Assembly (NCBI GenBank): GCA_900770195.1
Contig: CAAGJI010000081.1
Span: 1 to 24,832 of the forward strand
DNA length: 24,832 nucleotides
From: Oscillospiraceae bacterium
GTDB lineage: Bacteria; Bacillota; Clostridia; Oscillospirales; Ruminococcaceae
Direction of reading: 5' to 3'
The notes under the pieces: generated by a model
Told to the model about the DNA's origin: nothing
What the model saw: the letters and a program-made list of their open reading frames with translations, nothing else
Databases searched by the model: none
In this document: piece by piece, positions 16,398 through 24,337 of the stretch
Layout of the letters: the number at the start of each line of letters is the position of its first letter
Position numbering within the stretch: the first letter of the stretch is position 1
Made by a program: the position numbers and the translations under genes

Positions 16398-16426
16398 ATT
16401 TTATTTACAAAATAGTGTTTCACCAA
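16398..16426 (-). promoter_or_regulatory. Putative promoter of the deacetylase gene
   Basis: TTGGTG (16421-16426) and TAAAAT (16398-16403) on the minus strand are spaced 17 bp. The mRNA would begin near 16391, at the foot of the ribosome-site hairpin. Confidence 0.45.
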
Positions 16427-16495
16427 ATATTTTACAAATCAAAATGCATTTTCGACTACTGCTTGATGAAACAGGAATTGGTGAGTAAATAATAT

Positions 16496-16535
16496 AAAAC
16501 CTCTGTTAGGAAGATTTCAGCAGAGGTTTTTATTA
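16496..16535. terminator. Rho-independent terminator hairpin
   Basis: AAAACCTCTG (16496-16505) and CAGAGGTTTT (16521-16530) form a perfect 10-bp stem with T-runs on either strand. It is not placed directly behind an intact gene, so it may have belonged to a lost gene. Confidence 0.65.
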
Positions 16536-16611
16536 ATCAAAAATACTTTAAACAGTTCTTATCTGTTTTCTTACTATCTTATATTATATAGAAATTTTTC
16601 TTGATTGTCAA

Positions 16612-16752
16612 TAGGGAGATTGGGGAAAAGTATCCAAACAGGAGGATTATAAAAATCAACAAATCCAAGAGGAAATTTCACGGTTAGGAGAATGCAATCT
16701 ACAATTGAAAACAATAATAGGTACCTGTGCACACAGACAGAACAGCTTTTAA
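16612..16752 (+). pseudogene. Short coiled-coil-like coding remnant
   Basis: One plus-strand frame encodes about 45 protein-like residues (KQEDYKNQQIQEEISRL and on to HRQNSF then a stop) with no start codon. The heptad-like composition recalls the coiled-coil of large serine recombinases, but it is too short to assign. Confidence 0.25.
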
Positions 16753-16832
16753 TGTTTCAAGTGAACGAGGAAAACATCTGCATCACTATAATAAAAAAAA
16801 CACCTGTCCAGATGTGGTTTTTTATTATTATT

Positions 16833-16996
16833 TTATCCCAATTTAAGTATATTAAGCAAGAGTATCCAGCTTGTTCCATAATATGTCACAACTGCAACAA
16901 GGTCATTTAATGTAGTAATCATAGGACCGGATGAAACAGCAGGGTCTATATTTATTTTTTTAAAGAAAAATAGAGCAAAAAAGTAAATGCTGGGGT
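16833..16996 (-). pseudogene. C-terminal remnant of an MgtE magnesium transporter gene
   Basis: The minus strand encodes about 53 codons with no start, ending at a TAA (16833-16835). It contains NIDPAVSSGPMITTLNDL followed by a hydrophobic helix, matching the highly conserved last membrane segments of MgtE (IDPAxxSGPxxTTxND). A stop lies immediately upstream in frame. A hairpin with T-tract (about 16792-16826), probably the former terminator of the gene, follows. The remainder of this 760-base gap holds no intact gene. Confidence 0.75.
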
Positions 16997-17042
16997 TGTG
17001 GGGTTATAAATTCTATTTTGCTAAAAAATTCATCTCAAACTA

Positions 17043-17071
17043 TTGAAATAAAAGAATAAATATGTTATAAT
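17043..17071 (+). promoter_or_regulatory. Sigma-A promoter of the ABC-F gene
   Basis: TTGAAA (17043-17048) and TATAAT (17066-17071) are spaced 17 bp, about 32 bases before the ATG; AAGGAG lies between. Confidence 0.75.
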
Positions 17072-17103
17072 AAAAGATATATTTTTTATAAGGAGTTATT
17101 TTA

Positions 17104-18699
17104 ATGATTACTGTTTCAAATGTTAGTATGCAGTTCGGTACAGATGTACTTTTTAAAGATGTTGACCTTAAATTTACAAATGGCAACTGTTATGGTGTTA
17201 TAGGAGCGAATGGTGCGGGAAAATCCACTTTTTTAAAGATTTTATGCGGAACTCTTGAACCTACAAAAGGCGAAGTTATTATACCTGAAACTGAGCGTCT
17301 TAGTATTCTGAAACAGGATCACTTTGCCTATGATGCATATACTGTTATGGATACTGTTATAATGGGAAATCAGCGTCTTTATGATATTATACAGGAAAAA
17401 GATGCACTTTATGCAAAGGAAGATTTTTCAGAAGAAGATGGTGTTAAAGCTTCTGAACTCGAAGCTGAATTTGCTGAGTTAAATGGTTGGGAAGCTGAAT
17501 CTGATGTTTCAAAACTTATTCAGGGGCTTGGTCTTAGCGAAGATATTCTCTACACTCAGATGTCTGAACTTTCAGGTAATGAAAAAGTTAAAGTTCTTCT
17601 TGCACAGGCACTTTTTGGAAACCCTGATATTATTCTTCTTGATGAACCTACAAATCATCTCGACCTTGATGCTATTCAATGGCTTGAAAACTTCCTTGCT
17701 GAATATTTTGGTACTGTTATAGTTGTTTCCCACGACAGACATTTCCTCAATGATGTTTGTACGCATATTGTTGATATAGACTATACAAAAATCAAAATGT
17801 ATGTTGGTAACTATGAATTCTGGTATGAGTCAAGTCAGCTTATGCAAAGAATGATTAAACAGCAAAATAAAAAAGCTGAAGAAAAAATCAAAGAATTACA
17901 GTCATTTATCGCACGATTTTCAGCTAATAAATCAAAGTCATCTCAGGCAACTTCAAGACGTAAACTTCTTGATAAAATTACTGTTGAAGAAATGCCTGCT
18001 TCAAGCAGAAAATACCCATTTATAGGCTTTGATATAGACAGAGAACTTGGTAAAGATGTTTTGACTGTTGATGGAATTTCAAAAACAGTTGATGGTGTTA
18101 AACTCCTTGACAATGTAAGTTTCACACTTGGAAGAACGGACAAGGCTGTTATAATTGGTGAAAATGAACAGGCTGTAACAATGCTTTTCAAAATTTTAGC
18201 AGGCGAAGAAGAACCTGACAGTGGTACTGTTAAATGGGGTATCTCAACTTCAAGATCTTACTTTCCTGTTGACAATTCAGCATATTTTAACGGCTGCAAA
18301 CTTTCAATTCTCGACTGGATAAGACAGTACGCAGTTAAAGAAAATACAGATACTTATCTTCGTGGATTCCTTGGAAGAATGCTTTTCTCAGGTGATGATA
18401 TATACAAGCCTGTTGATGTTCTCTCAGGTGGTGAAAAAGTAAGATGTATGTTCTCAAGAATGATGCTTTTCGGTTCAAATGTTCTTCTTCTTGATAAACC
18501 TACAAATCATCTAGACCTTGAAAGTATCACAGCGGTAAATAACGGACTTGTTGCATTCAAAGGCGTTGTTATCCTTGCATCGCACGACCACGAAATTTTA
18601 CAGACAGTCGGCAACAGAGTTATTGAAATAACAGAAAACGGTTGCATTGACAGAGTCGGTACATATGAAGAATACCTTGACTGGAAAAAGGAAAAATAA
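17104..18699 (+). CDS. ABC-F family ATPase (YkpA/YbiT-like), second site degenerate
   Basis: A 531-aa soluble protein with two tandem ABC ATPase domains and no membrane segment, as in ABC-F proteins that act at the ribosome. Domain 1 has Walker A GANGAGKST (34-42), signature LSGNEK (156-161, usually LSGGEK) and Walker B LLDEPTNHLD (Asp180, Glu181). A charged linker (about 255-295) joins the domains. Domain 2 has GENEQAVTML (352-361) in place of GxxGxGKST, intact LSGGEK (440-445), and LLDKPTNHLD with Lys465 where the catalytic Glu normally stands. YkpA-type proteins, from memory, also have a degenerate second Walker A, so that part may be family-typical, but the Glu to Lys change is not expected. 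It has its own promoter and a strong terminator. Confidence 0.9.
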   Translation: MITVSNVSMQFGTDVLFKDVDLKFTNGNCYGVIGANGAGKSTFLKILCGTLEPTKGEVIIPETERLSILKQDHFAYDAYTVMDTVIMGNQRLYDIIQEKDALYAKEDFSEEDGVKASELEAEFAELNGWEAESDVSKLIQGLGLSEDILYTQMSELSGNEKVKVLLAQALFGNPDIILLDEPTNHLDLDAIQWLENFLAEYFGTVIVVSHDRHFLNDVCTHIVDIDYTKIKMYVGNYEFWYESSQLMQRMIKQQNKKAEEKIKELQSFIARFSANKSKSSQATSRRKLLDKITVEEMPASSRKYPFIGFDIDRELGKDVLTVDGISKTVDGVKLLDNVSFTLGRTDKAVIIGENEQAVTMLFKILAGEEEPDSGTVKWGISTSRSYFPVDNSAYFNGCKLSILDWIRQYAVKENTDTYLRGFLGRMLFSGDDIYKPVDVLSGGEKVRCMFSRMMLFGSNVLLLDKPTNHLDLESITAVNNGLVAFKGVVILASHDHEILQTVGNRVIEITENGCIDRVGTYEEYLDWKKEK

Positions 18700-18924
18700 T
18701 AACTGTTCTGCCTGTTTTGATTTTCAACAATACAGGATTTGCTTGTACTGTTATAAAATATTGCATTGATGAAAAGTTATAATCTGACAGAATTATGTCT
18801 GGTATGATACTACCATTGAAAGCTGTTAGCGATAGAGTTGTAAATGTTACATCTGCATGTTCAAAAGATAAACTTGTAAACAGCAATGCAACTATTAATT
18901 TAGTAGGTTTTTATATACAATACA
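18700..18924. other. Gap after the ABC-F gene: possible remnant
   Basis: This stretch has a plus-strand frame with protein-like residues (MILPLKAVSDRVVNVTSAC) interrupted by a stop upstream and no ribosome site. I do not recognise it and see no other feature before the terminator. Confidence 0.2.
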
Positions 18925-18962
18925 AAAACCGCCCGAACAAAATATGTTCGGGCGGTTTTATC
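18925..18962. terminator. Strong bidirectional terminator between convergent genes
   Basis: AAAACCGCCCGAACA (18925-18939) and TGTTCGGGCGGTTTT (18945-18959) form a perfect 15-bp stem with a five-base loop and T-runs on both strands. It serves the ABC-F gene on one side and the scaffoldin gene on the other. Confidence 0.9.
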
Positions 18963-18972
18963 ATTAAAATTA

Positions 18973-21711
18973 TTATTTAAATTCAGAAATGTTTCCTTTA
19001 AAAACTCCTGCAATTACAGATGCATAATATCTTAAAATAATTACAGCATCTTTTGAATTAACTTCTCCATCACCATTTACATCGCCTGCTGAGGTATCGT
19101 CTTTTGTTGGATTTCCTGCAAGTTTTTCAGCATAAGATTTCAAAACGATAACAGCATCTTTTGAGTCTGTTTTTCCGTCGCCATTAAGATCTCCGAGGGA
19201 TTTTGTTGAGGTTGTTGTTGTTGTTGTGGTTGGAACAGTAGTTGTTGTTTCGAGGCTTAAACCCTTAACTGTCATCACTATCTGATCTGTTTCGCCGTCT
19301 GAATTTATAACAGTTATAATTGCTGTACCTGCTGATATAGCTGTGATTTCGCCTGATTTTGAAACTACTGCAACGTTGATGTCGCTTGTTGAATATGTCA
19401 GATTATCCTGATTTGCTTCTATTGTAGTTTTTTTGCCAACTTCAAGTTCATTTGTTTTTACTGTTGCTTTAAGCGGTTCGCTATCGCCAACAATTGTAAT
19501 GCTTCCGCTGTATGATTTTGCTTTAACATCTTTTGTATCTGCATTTGCAAATTGACAAATTTCTCCTGAAATATTATAAACATCTCCAACCTTTGCGTCT
19601 CCAGGTAACCTTAATTTCAGATAATAAAGCACACCATCTGATTTTATATCATATTTACTAGTATTTGTTACAGCTATTACTCCATTGACACTCGATGTTA
19701 CAGGACCAGAAGAATCTGATGTCTCTCTTATCAGTCCTTCTTCAACACCAAGTGAATTGATTTTTTCATCAAATGTGTATCTTATGCCTGATGCTGCAAA
19801 TCCAGGATTATTGAATATTGAAACAGGAACTTCAATTATCTTTCCTGCATTTTCTTTTGAAACCGCTACATTTCCTACTTCTATTACGGTTTCATTGTCA
19901 TTTGAATGGTTGTAGGTTACATTTGTTGGTTTAAGTATTTCTCTAACAGTGATTTTACCGTCAGATGTTTTAGCTTTAATATTTTCACCCGCTGCATTTG
20001 CAAATTCTGTTATCTCTGCTGAAATATTATAAACATCATTTGCTTTTGCATTTTCAGGCAATTTAACTCTTAGGTAAAAAATTGTGCCACTCAAATATTT
20101 ATCTTCACTTTCTGAATATTTAATAGATATATATTTGTCACCATAAAATATATCTGAATCAAAATTCCAATAACCTTCTACACTAACTGATTCAATTTTT
20201 TTATCATATTTAATATTCATTCCTATGGTTGAAAATTTGGGACTATATGAAATTGAAACAGGTACTAATATTGTATTTCCTGTATCTGCTTCCACAACAT
20301 CTACATCACCAATTGATAATGCTGTCATATATGGGTCATCGTTTTCAGAATAGTCTTTGTCAACTGTTATTTTACCATCTGTTATTTTAACAGGCAAATC
20401 TCTTCCATACTCATCACAAAACATATCAATACTTCCTGAAATATTAAACACATCACCGCTTTTTTTATCTTTAGGCAATTTAAGTCTAAGTACAAACATT
20501 GTTCCATCAACTTCTCTATTTTTATAACTTGCAAATGTTAAAGCTAATGAATTATTATTTACAGATTCCTCAGGAGTAATAATTTCTTCTATTACATTGT
20601 CAAAAGAAAGTTTTGAATCATAATCAAAGACAAGTCCGCCGCCTGCAAAGCCTGAATTGTTGGAAATTGTTACAGGAATATTTGCATAATCACTATTTTC
20701 ATTTACTGTAACATTTCCTATACTTATAACTGTATCAGCATTTTCATCACCCTTTGACAATGATGGCTTTTCAAAAGTTTCATCATAAACTTTGCCGCTG
20801 TCAGCTAAATCTTTACATAGTTCATTCCATGGTGTATTTTTTTCTGTTAAACAATCAGCATAGAATTGAAGTGTCCAAACAGCATCTTTTGAATCAAGAT
20901 TGCTATAATTAAGTTGTTCTGCATCAACATCTGCAAGATAATTTGCAAGATATTCAAGTGAATCATCTGACTGAAGTGGTTTATATTGTCCTGCTATTGC
21001 ATTTGCAAATGTTTGGAGTGTTGAGATTGAGTCTTTCGCATTTACTGTATCATCAAGATTTGCATCACCTTTAACACCAATATAGATTGTTACATCACCT
21101 GCTGACGCCCAAGAAGGTCTACCAGCATATGTAGTGGTACTTTCATTTGCAAATCTAAGTTCGTACTTATGTTGACCCTTTTTAAAAATATCTTTTGGAC
21201 TTTCAACTGTTTTTCCATTATAAGTATATGTTACAGTGCTTGTTCCATTCTGATGAGATTTGATAGCTTCTGTAAGCTTATCAAAATTTGTATCCGATGA
21301 GAAGAAGTATACCGCTAACGAATCAGCAGAAAGTGAAGAGTCATAAGACCCATTCGGATCTGTTGTTTCCTCCAACCAGTATGGATAGGTTGTTTCATCC
21401 CTGGCATCGGTTTCAGTTTCTGATGCACATGGTGCTTCACTTGAAGCTACTTCGGTTGCATCTTCATACCATGGTCTGCTTGCTTCTGTCGCAGTCCACG
21501 AAGCTGCTTCGCTTGCATCTTCCGAACCATAATAATAAGAATAAGGTTCAGTAGTTGAATAATATGGTTCTGTTGTTGTGGCGGTATCATAATCCTCCGC
21601 ATTTGCTTTCAGAGTATCCTCCGCAAAATTAACCACTGTACCATTTGTTGGCAGGCTTGCAAAAAGCATAGCCGCACCGACCGCCGCTGAAATAAATTTT
21701 GTCAAATTCAT
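18973..21711 (-). CDS. Scaffoldin: dockerin-like module, three cohesins, Big2, C-terminal dockerin
   Basis: A 912-aa secreted cellulosome protein. Order: signal peptide (1-about 30); Glu/Ser/Thr/Tyr-rich region (40-125); an unknown domain (130-212); a divergent dockerin-like module (about 213-290, two segments DANLDDTVNAKDS and NLDSKDAVWTLQ); cohesin-like repeats at 328-450, 464-590 and 609-741, each with IxxGxVxV, PVSI and a GD(V)YNIS near the end; a bacterial Ig-like Big2 domain (746-817); a Thr-rich linker (821-837); and a canonical dockerin (838-904) with two calcium loops, DLNGDGKTDSKDA and DVNGDGEVNSKDA. Cohesins bind dockerins of enzymes; its own dockerin would attach it to another scaffoldin. 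The linker style is Ruminococcus-like. The ATG has GAGGAG upstream. A TATAAT-like box lies about 45 bases before it but lacks a good -35. Confidence 0.88.
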   Translation of the reverse strand: MNLTKFISAAVGAAMLFASLPTNGTVVNFAEDTLKANAEDYDTATTTEPYYSTTEPYSYYYGSEDASEAASWTATEASRPWYEDATEVASSEAPCASETETDARDETTYPYWLEETTDPNGSYDSSLSADSLAVYFFSSDTNFDKLTEAIKSHQNGTSTVTYTYNGKTVESPKDIFKKGQHKYELRFANESTTTYAGRPSWASAGDVTIYIGVKGDANLDDTVNAKDSISTLQTFANAIAGQYKPLQSDDSLEYLANYLADVDAEQLNYSNLDSKDAVWTLQFYADCLTEKNTPWNELCKDLADSGKVYDETFEKPSLSKGDENADTVISIGNVTVNENSDYANIPVTISNNSGFAGGGLVFDYDSKLSFDNVIEEIITPEESVNNNSLALTFASYKNREVDGTMFVLRLKLPKDKKSGDVFNISGSIDMFCDEYGRDLPVKITDGKITVDKDYSENDDPYMTALSIGDVDVVEADTGNTILVPVSISYSPKFSTIGMNIKYDKKIESVSVEGYWNFDSDIFYGDKYISIKYSESEDKYLSGTIFYLRVKLPENAKANDVYNISAEITEFANAAGENIKAKTSDGKITVREILKPTNVTYNHSNDNETVIEVGNVAVSKENAGKIIEVPVSIFNNPGFAASGIRYTFDEKINSLGVEEGLIRETSDSSGPVTSSVNGVIAVTNTSKYDIKSDGVLYYLKLRLPGDAKVGDVYNISGEICQFANADTKDVKAKSYSGSITIVGDSEPLKATVKTNELEVGKKTTIEANQDNLTYSTSDINVAVVSKSGEITAISAGTAIITVINSDGETDQIVMTVKGLSLETTTTVPTTTTTTTSTKSLGDLNGDGKTDSKDAVIVLKSYAEKLAGNPTKDDTSAGDVNGDGEVNSKDAVIILRYYASVIAGVFKGNISEFK

Positions 21712-21882
21712 TTTTTTATCGCTCCTCGTATAATATTTAATTTGTGTAATTGTTAATTACATAATTAATTATACATCTTACAGAAAACAATTAATAGGTA
21801 TTTATGTTAATTTTTTATAAATAATAGGGAGTATAGGGGAAATTAAAAACAGTCTTATTTTTACATCAAATATTATATTCAC

Positions 21883-21930
21883 CAAAAAAACGACTTCCCC
21901 CACAAACGCCCGAAAAGGCATCTGTGGGGG
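21883..21930 (-). terminator. Terminator of the LRR-dockerin gene
   Basis: On the minus strand CCCCCACA and TGTGGGGG (21923-21930 with 21897-21904 on plus coordinates) form a GC-rich stem with an inner GCC/GGC pair; a run of seven T residues follows. The rest of the 300-base gap before the scaffoldin gene is AT-rich with no gene. Confidence 0.75.
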
Positions 21931-22011
21931 ACAGGATTTATTTCAATTTTAATTTTCTTACCCAAACTCAATGGCATTCCCTTATCTTAATCAATTCTTT
22001 TAATAAACCTT

Positions 22012-23043
22012 TTATTTAATTTCATCAATTGAGCCGACAACGTAATCGAGGATTACAAGCGTGTCTGATGATGTGAGTTTGCCGTCCTTGTCGCAGTCAG
22101 CGTTCTTCTGAGAGGCTTCTGAAAGTGATGCACTGCCTACAAGATATTTGTTAAGCATAACCGCGTCTGTAATAGTTATATCTCCATCAAGATTCACATC
22201 GCCGAGTTTCAGGCTTTCAGCTTTTGTTTCTTCTGCTGTTTCGCTTGATGGTTCTGATGATTCTGACGGCTGTGTTGGTTCTGTGCTGTTTAAAGTTGAT
22301 TCTTCACTTATGTATTCTGAATCATCTTCCAAAACTACAAAATCATATCTGTATTTTTTAGCATATTCTTCAGCATTACTTCCAGAATATCCTTTAATTG
22401 TTATTCCATATGGAGTAAATATTCCATTACCATATAAAATTGTATTTTTAGGTATTGTGATTTCTTTTAAACTTACATCTTCTGCATCGTATTTTGAATA
22501 ATCATAAAAAGCCTTATCAGAAATATATTTTAAACTTTCCGGTAAAGAAACACTTTTTAAATTTACAAAAAATGCAAACGCCGCAAAGCTTACAGATGAA
22601 ATCCCCTCATTTATAACTATTTTATCAGTTACATAATAATACTTTGACCATGGATAACGCATTTTTTCTTCATCATAATTATCTCCGACGTCAATCTGTG
22701 TATTTTCTACTAAGCCATACATATCACCTTGACCACTAATGGTTAAAGTCCCATTATCAAATGTCCATGTTCCTTCAGTATTTTGCCATTTTTCACTCTT
22801 TGAATGATTTTCGTAAAAGCTTTTCTTATCACTAACCAATTCGGAATATTTCATATCAAATGTTCCAGAATCTTTAATATTTTTATTTTTTATTATATGA
22901 TAACTATTTTCTTCTGAATCAGTTGATGATGTTTCAACATCGTCTGATAATACTTCTTCTGCGGAAGCTGTGAAAGCTGTCATTGATGCAAGCATAGATA
23001 AACTCATTATCATTGCAAGCGTTCTTTTTAAAGTCTTTTTCAT
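22012..23043 (-). CDS. Secreted leucine-rich-repeat (BspA-type) protein with dockerin
   Basis: A 343-aa secreted protein. Signal peptide at 1-about 28 (MKKTLKRTLAMIMSLSMLAS then ASA-type cleavage site). An acidic segment follows, then WTFDNGTLTISGQGDM (about 90-105) and LRR_5/BspA-like repeats (LKSVSLPESLKYISDKAF, LKEITIPKNT) to about 245. A Ser/Glu/Thr-rich linker leads to a dockerin (about 278-343) with loops DVNLDGDITITDA and DCDKDGKLTSSDT. BspA-like repeats mediate binding to proteins or surfaces, so the dockerin would dock a binding rather than catalytic module on the cellulosome. Start chosen at ATG 23043 with AAGGAG eight bases upstream; an upstream ATG would precede the ribosome site. 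Single-gene transcription unit with its own promoter and terminator. Confidence 0.85.
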   Translation of the reverse strand: MKKTLKRTLAMIMSLSMLASMTAFTASAEEVLSDDVETSSTDSEENSYHIIKNKNIKDSGTFDMKYSELVSDKKSFYENHSKSEKWQNTEGTWTFDNGTLTISGQGDMYGLVENTQIDVGDNYDEEKMRYPWSKYYYVTDKIVINEGISSVSFAAFAFFVNLKSVSLPESLKYISDKAFYDYSKYDAEDVSLKEITIPKNTILYGNGIFTPYGITIKGYSGSNAEEYAKKYRYDFVVLEDDSEYISEESTLNSTEPTQPSESSEPSSETAEETKAESLKLGDVNLDGDITITDAVMLNKYLVGSASLSEASQKNADCDKDGKLTSSDTLVILDYVVGSIDEIK

Positions 23044-23158
23044 GATAAAATCACTCCTTAAAAATATTTTTTCGGCTGAAATTTCCTTTTTTTGCACAAC
23101 TCTCAGCCTGTAAAATTATGCAAAATCAGCATAACCAACCCGTTTATACCTTATAATA

Positions 23159-23187
23159 ATTATAGCACTTATTTTTTAATTTGTCAA
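23159..23187 (-). promoter_or_regulatory. Sigma-A promoter of the LRR-dockerin gene
   Basis: On the minus strand TTGACA (23182-23187) and TATAAT (23159-23164) are spaced 17 bp, both perfect consensus. The leader is about 110 bases. Confidence 0.85.
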
Positions 23188-23376
23188 TATTTCCCAAAAA
23201 AAATACACAAATCAACCTTATATTTTGGGGTATATGAGTCGGCTTATTATTTTCACTTCCTTTTCCCCCCTTCAATAACAATAACAATCCAAAATGTAAA
23301 ATACTGACACCAATCTAATTCATTCTACTTTTTGCACAAATTTCGCTATATCGATTAGTGTATTTTTACTAAATAT

Positions 23377-23511
23377 TGCCTTACGAACATTTTGGGGTTC
23401 TTTGAGTTGCAATTGTTTATAAGTATTATACCACAAAATTTTCCAAAAAAACGAAAAGTGTGTCAAACGGTAGCTTTTTATAAACTCAGCACCCCATAAA
23501 TCCGCAATCAA
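23377..23511 (-). pseudogene. Degenerate agrD-like copy
   Basis: A minus-strand frame here contains KEPQNVRKA, matching EEPESVRKA in the AgrD peptide next door. At the DNA level 22 of 27 bases agree (23377-23403 against 23574-23600). No leader with a ribosome site is seen. An extended -10 (TGGTATAAT) occurs just upstream. Probably a decayed duplicate of the peptide gene's 3' part. Between it and the LRR gene promoter I see nothing else. Confidence 0.4.
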
Positions 23512-23516
23512 AAAGA

Positions 23517-23705
23517 TTACTTTGACTTCTTTGCTGCTCTTTTAGCAAGTTTTGCCTGACGGCGTGTTTCTGCTGCCTTGCGAACACTTTCAGGTTCTTC
23601 CGGCTGATATGAATCAATCCAAGATGTTGCACCGTTGGCTCTTATTGCAACTTCTCTTGCAGCATGTGCTAAAGAAGTACACAATTTTTCAGATATCTTT
23701 GACAT
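23517..23705 (-). CDS. agrD: AgrD-like cyclic autoinducer peptide precursor
   Basis: A 62-aa precursor. The N-terminal amphipathic leader (MSKISEKLCTSLAHAAREVA) precedes the presumed signal GATSWIDSY and the conserved recognition tail QPEEPESVRK typical of AgrD proteins (x-P-x-x-P). The ring would probably close on Ser28, giving a six-residue serine lactone SWIDSY, because no Cys lies in the core; this is inference. AgrB cuts after Tyr33. The tail is unusually long and basic (RKAAETRRQAKLAKRAAKK) for the family. It overlaps agrB by 17 nt and has GGAGG eight bases before its ATG. Confidence 0.85.
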   Translation of the reverse strand: MSKISEKLCTSLAHAAREVAIRANGATSWIDSYQPEEPESVRKAAETRRQAKLAKRAAKKSK

Positions 23706-24282
23706 AACATTTCCTCCTTTCTGTTAATTTTGCTATACATACATATATTCCAACGAATATAGTAGTAATCAATATAACAACAGATATTTTTTTATAAGAA
23801 TTATATAAAAAAATACTTGCAGATAAAATCAGAATAGAATAAATAATCGATATAATCTTATTTTTCCTTTTAATTTGTTCAGTTAATTTTTTATGTTTAT
23901 TTTCACAAGGACATAACAGAATTACTATTATAAGGTAGATTAAACCCATTATTATAATATATGGCATTTTAAAAATACTATAGAAATACTTGCTGATTAT
24001 CGTTGACATCAAGCATGTTATTCCAAATATAATTTTACAATTTAGATATGTGTCCGCATGATATCCGCCTGTAAAAAATCTCAAACTCGTAAAGACAATA
24101 TAGAATACTACAGACAGTAAAATTGAGTTTAAAACAACACCTATAATCAATGTTTCAATCATTCCTATAAGAGTTGATATCATTATCTCAAAACCATATT
24201 TATAAAAATTATATTCTGAAATTTTTATAGTTCTTTTATCAACTAATTTTGAAGTAAGCTTATCACTTAATGACTCTATCAT
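23689..24282 (-). CDS. agrB: AgrB accessory gene regulator protein (peptide-processing membrane protease)
   Basis: A 197-aa membrane endopeptidase that trims and cyclises AgrD. The active site is RFFTGGYHADTYLNC with His75 and Cys82, the same seven-residue spacing as in S. aureus AgrB. About five to six hydrophobic spans are visible (30-50, 52-66, 84-100, 105-125, 144-160, 165-185). Length matches the family (about 190-200 aa). A ribosome site (GAGGTGAAAGGA) sits just before the ATG. It forms an operon with agrD and has its own promoter, separated from the kinase gene by a terminator. Confidence 0.93.
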   Translation of the reverse strand: MIESLSDKLTSKLVDKRTIKISEYNFYKYGFEIMISTLIGMIETLIIGVVLNSILLSVVFYIVFTSLRFFTGGYHADTYLNCKIIFGITCLMSTIISKYFYSIFKMPYIIIMGLIYLIIVILLCPCENKHKKLTEQIKRKNKIISIIYSILILSASIFLYNSYKKISVVILITTIFVGIYVCIAKLTERRKCYVKDI

Positions 24283-24302
24283 TTCCTTTCACCTCTGCTG
24301 TC

Positions 24303-24331
24303 ATTTTAGCACAATCAGGCTTAAAAGTCAA
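24303..24331 (-). promoter_or_regulatory. Promoter of agrBD
   Basis: On the minus strand TTGACT (24326-24331) and TAAAAT (24303-24308) are spaced 17 bp, about 25 bases before the agrB ATG. Confidence 0.65.
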
Positions 24332-24337
24332 TGGTTT

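Noticed and set aside
16340..16426. ATG at 16426 as the start of the deacetylase
   Set aside because: It would place a hydrophilic extension and the hairpin ahead of the signal peptide; TTG at 16339 with AGGTG gives a proper signal peptide.
21288..21554. Plus-strand open frame opposite the scaffoldin N-terminus, rich in His and Leu
   Set aside because: It is the complement of the Glu/Ser/Thr-rich region and has no ribosome site or homology.
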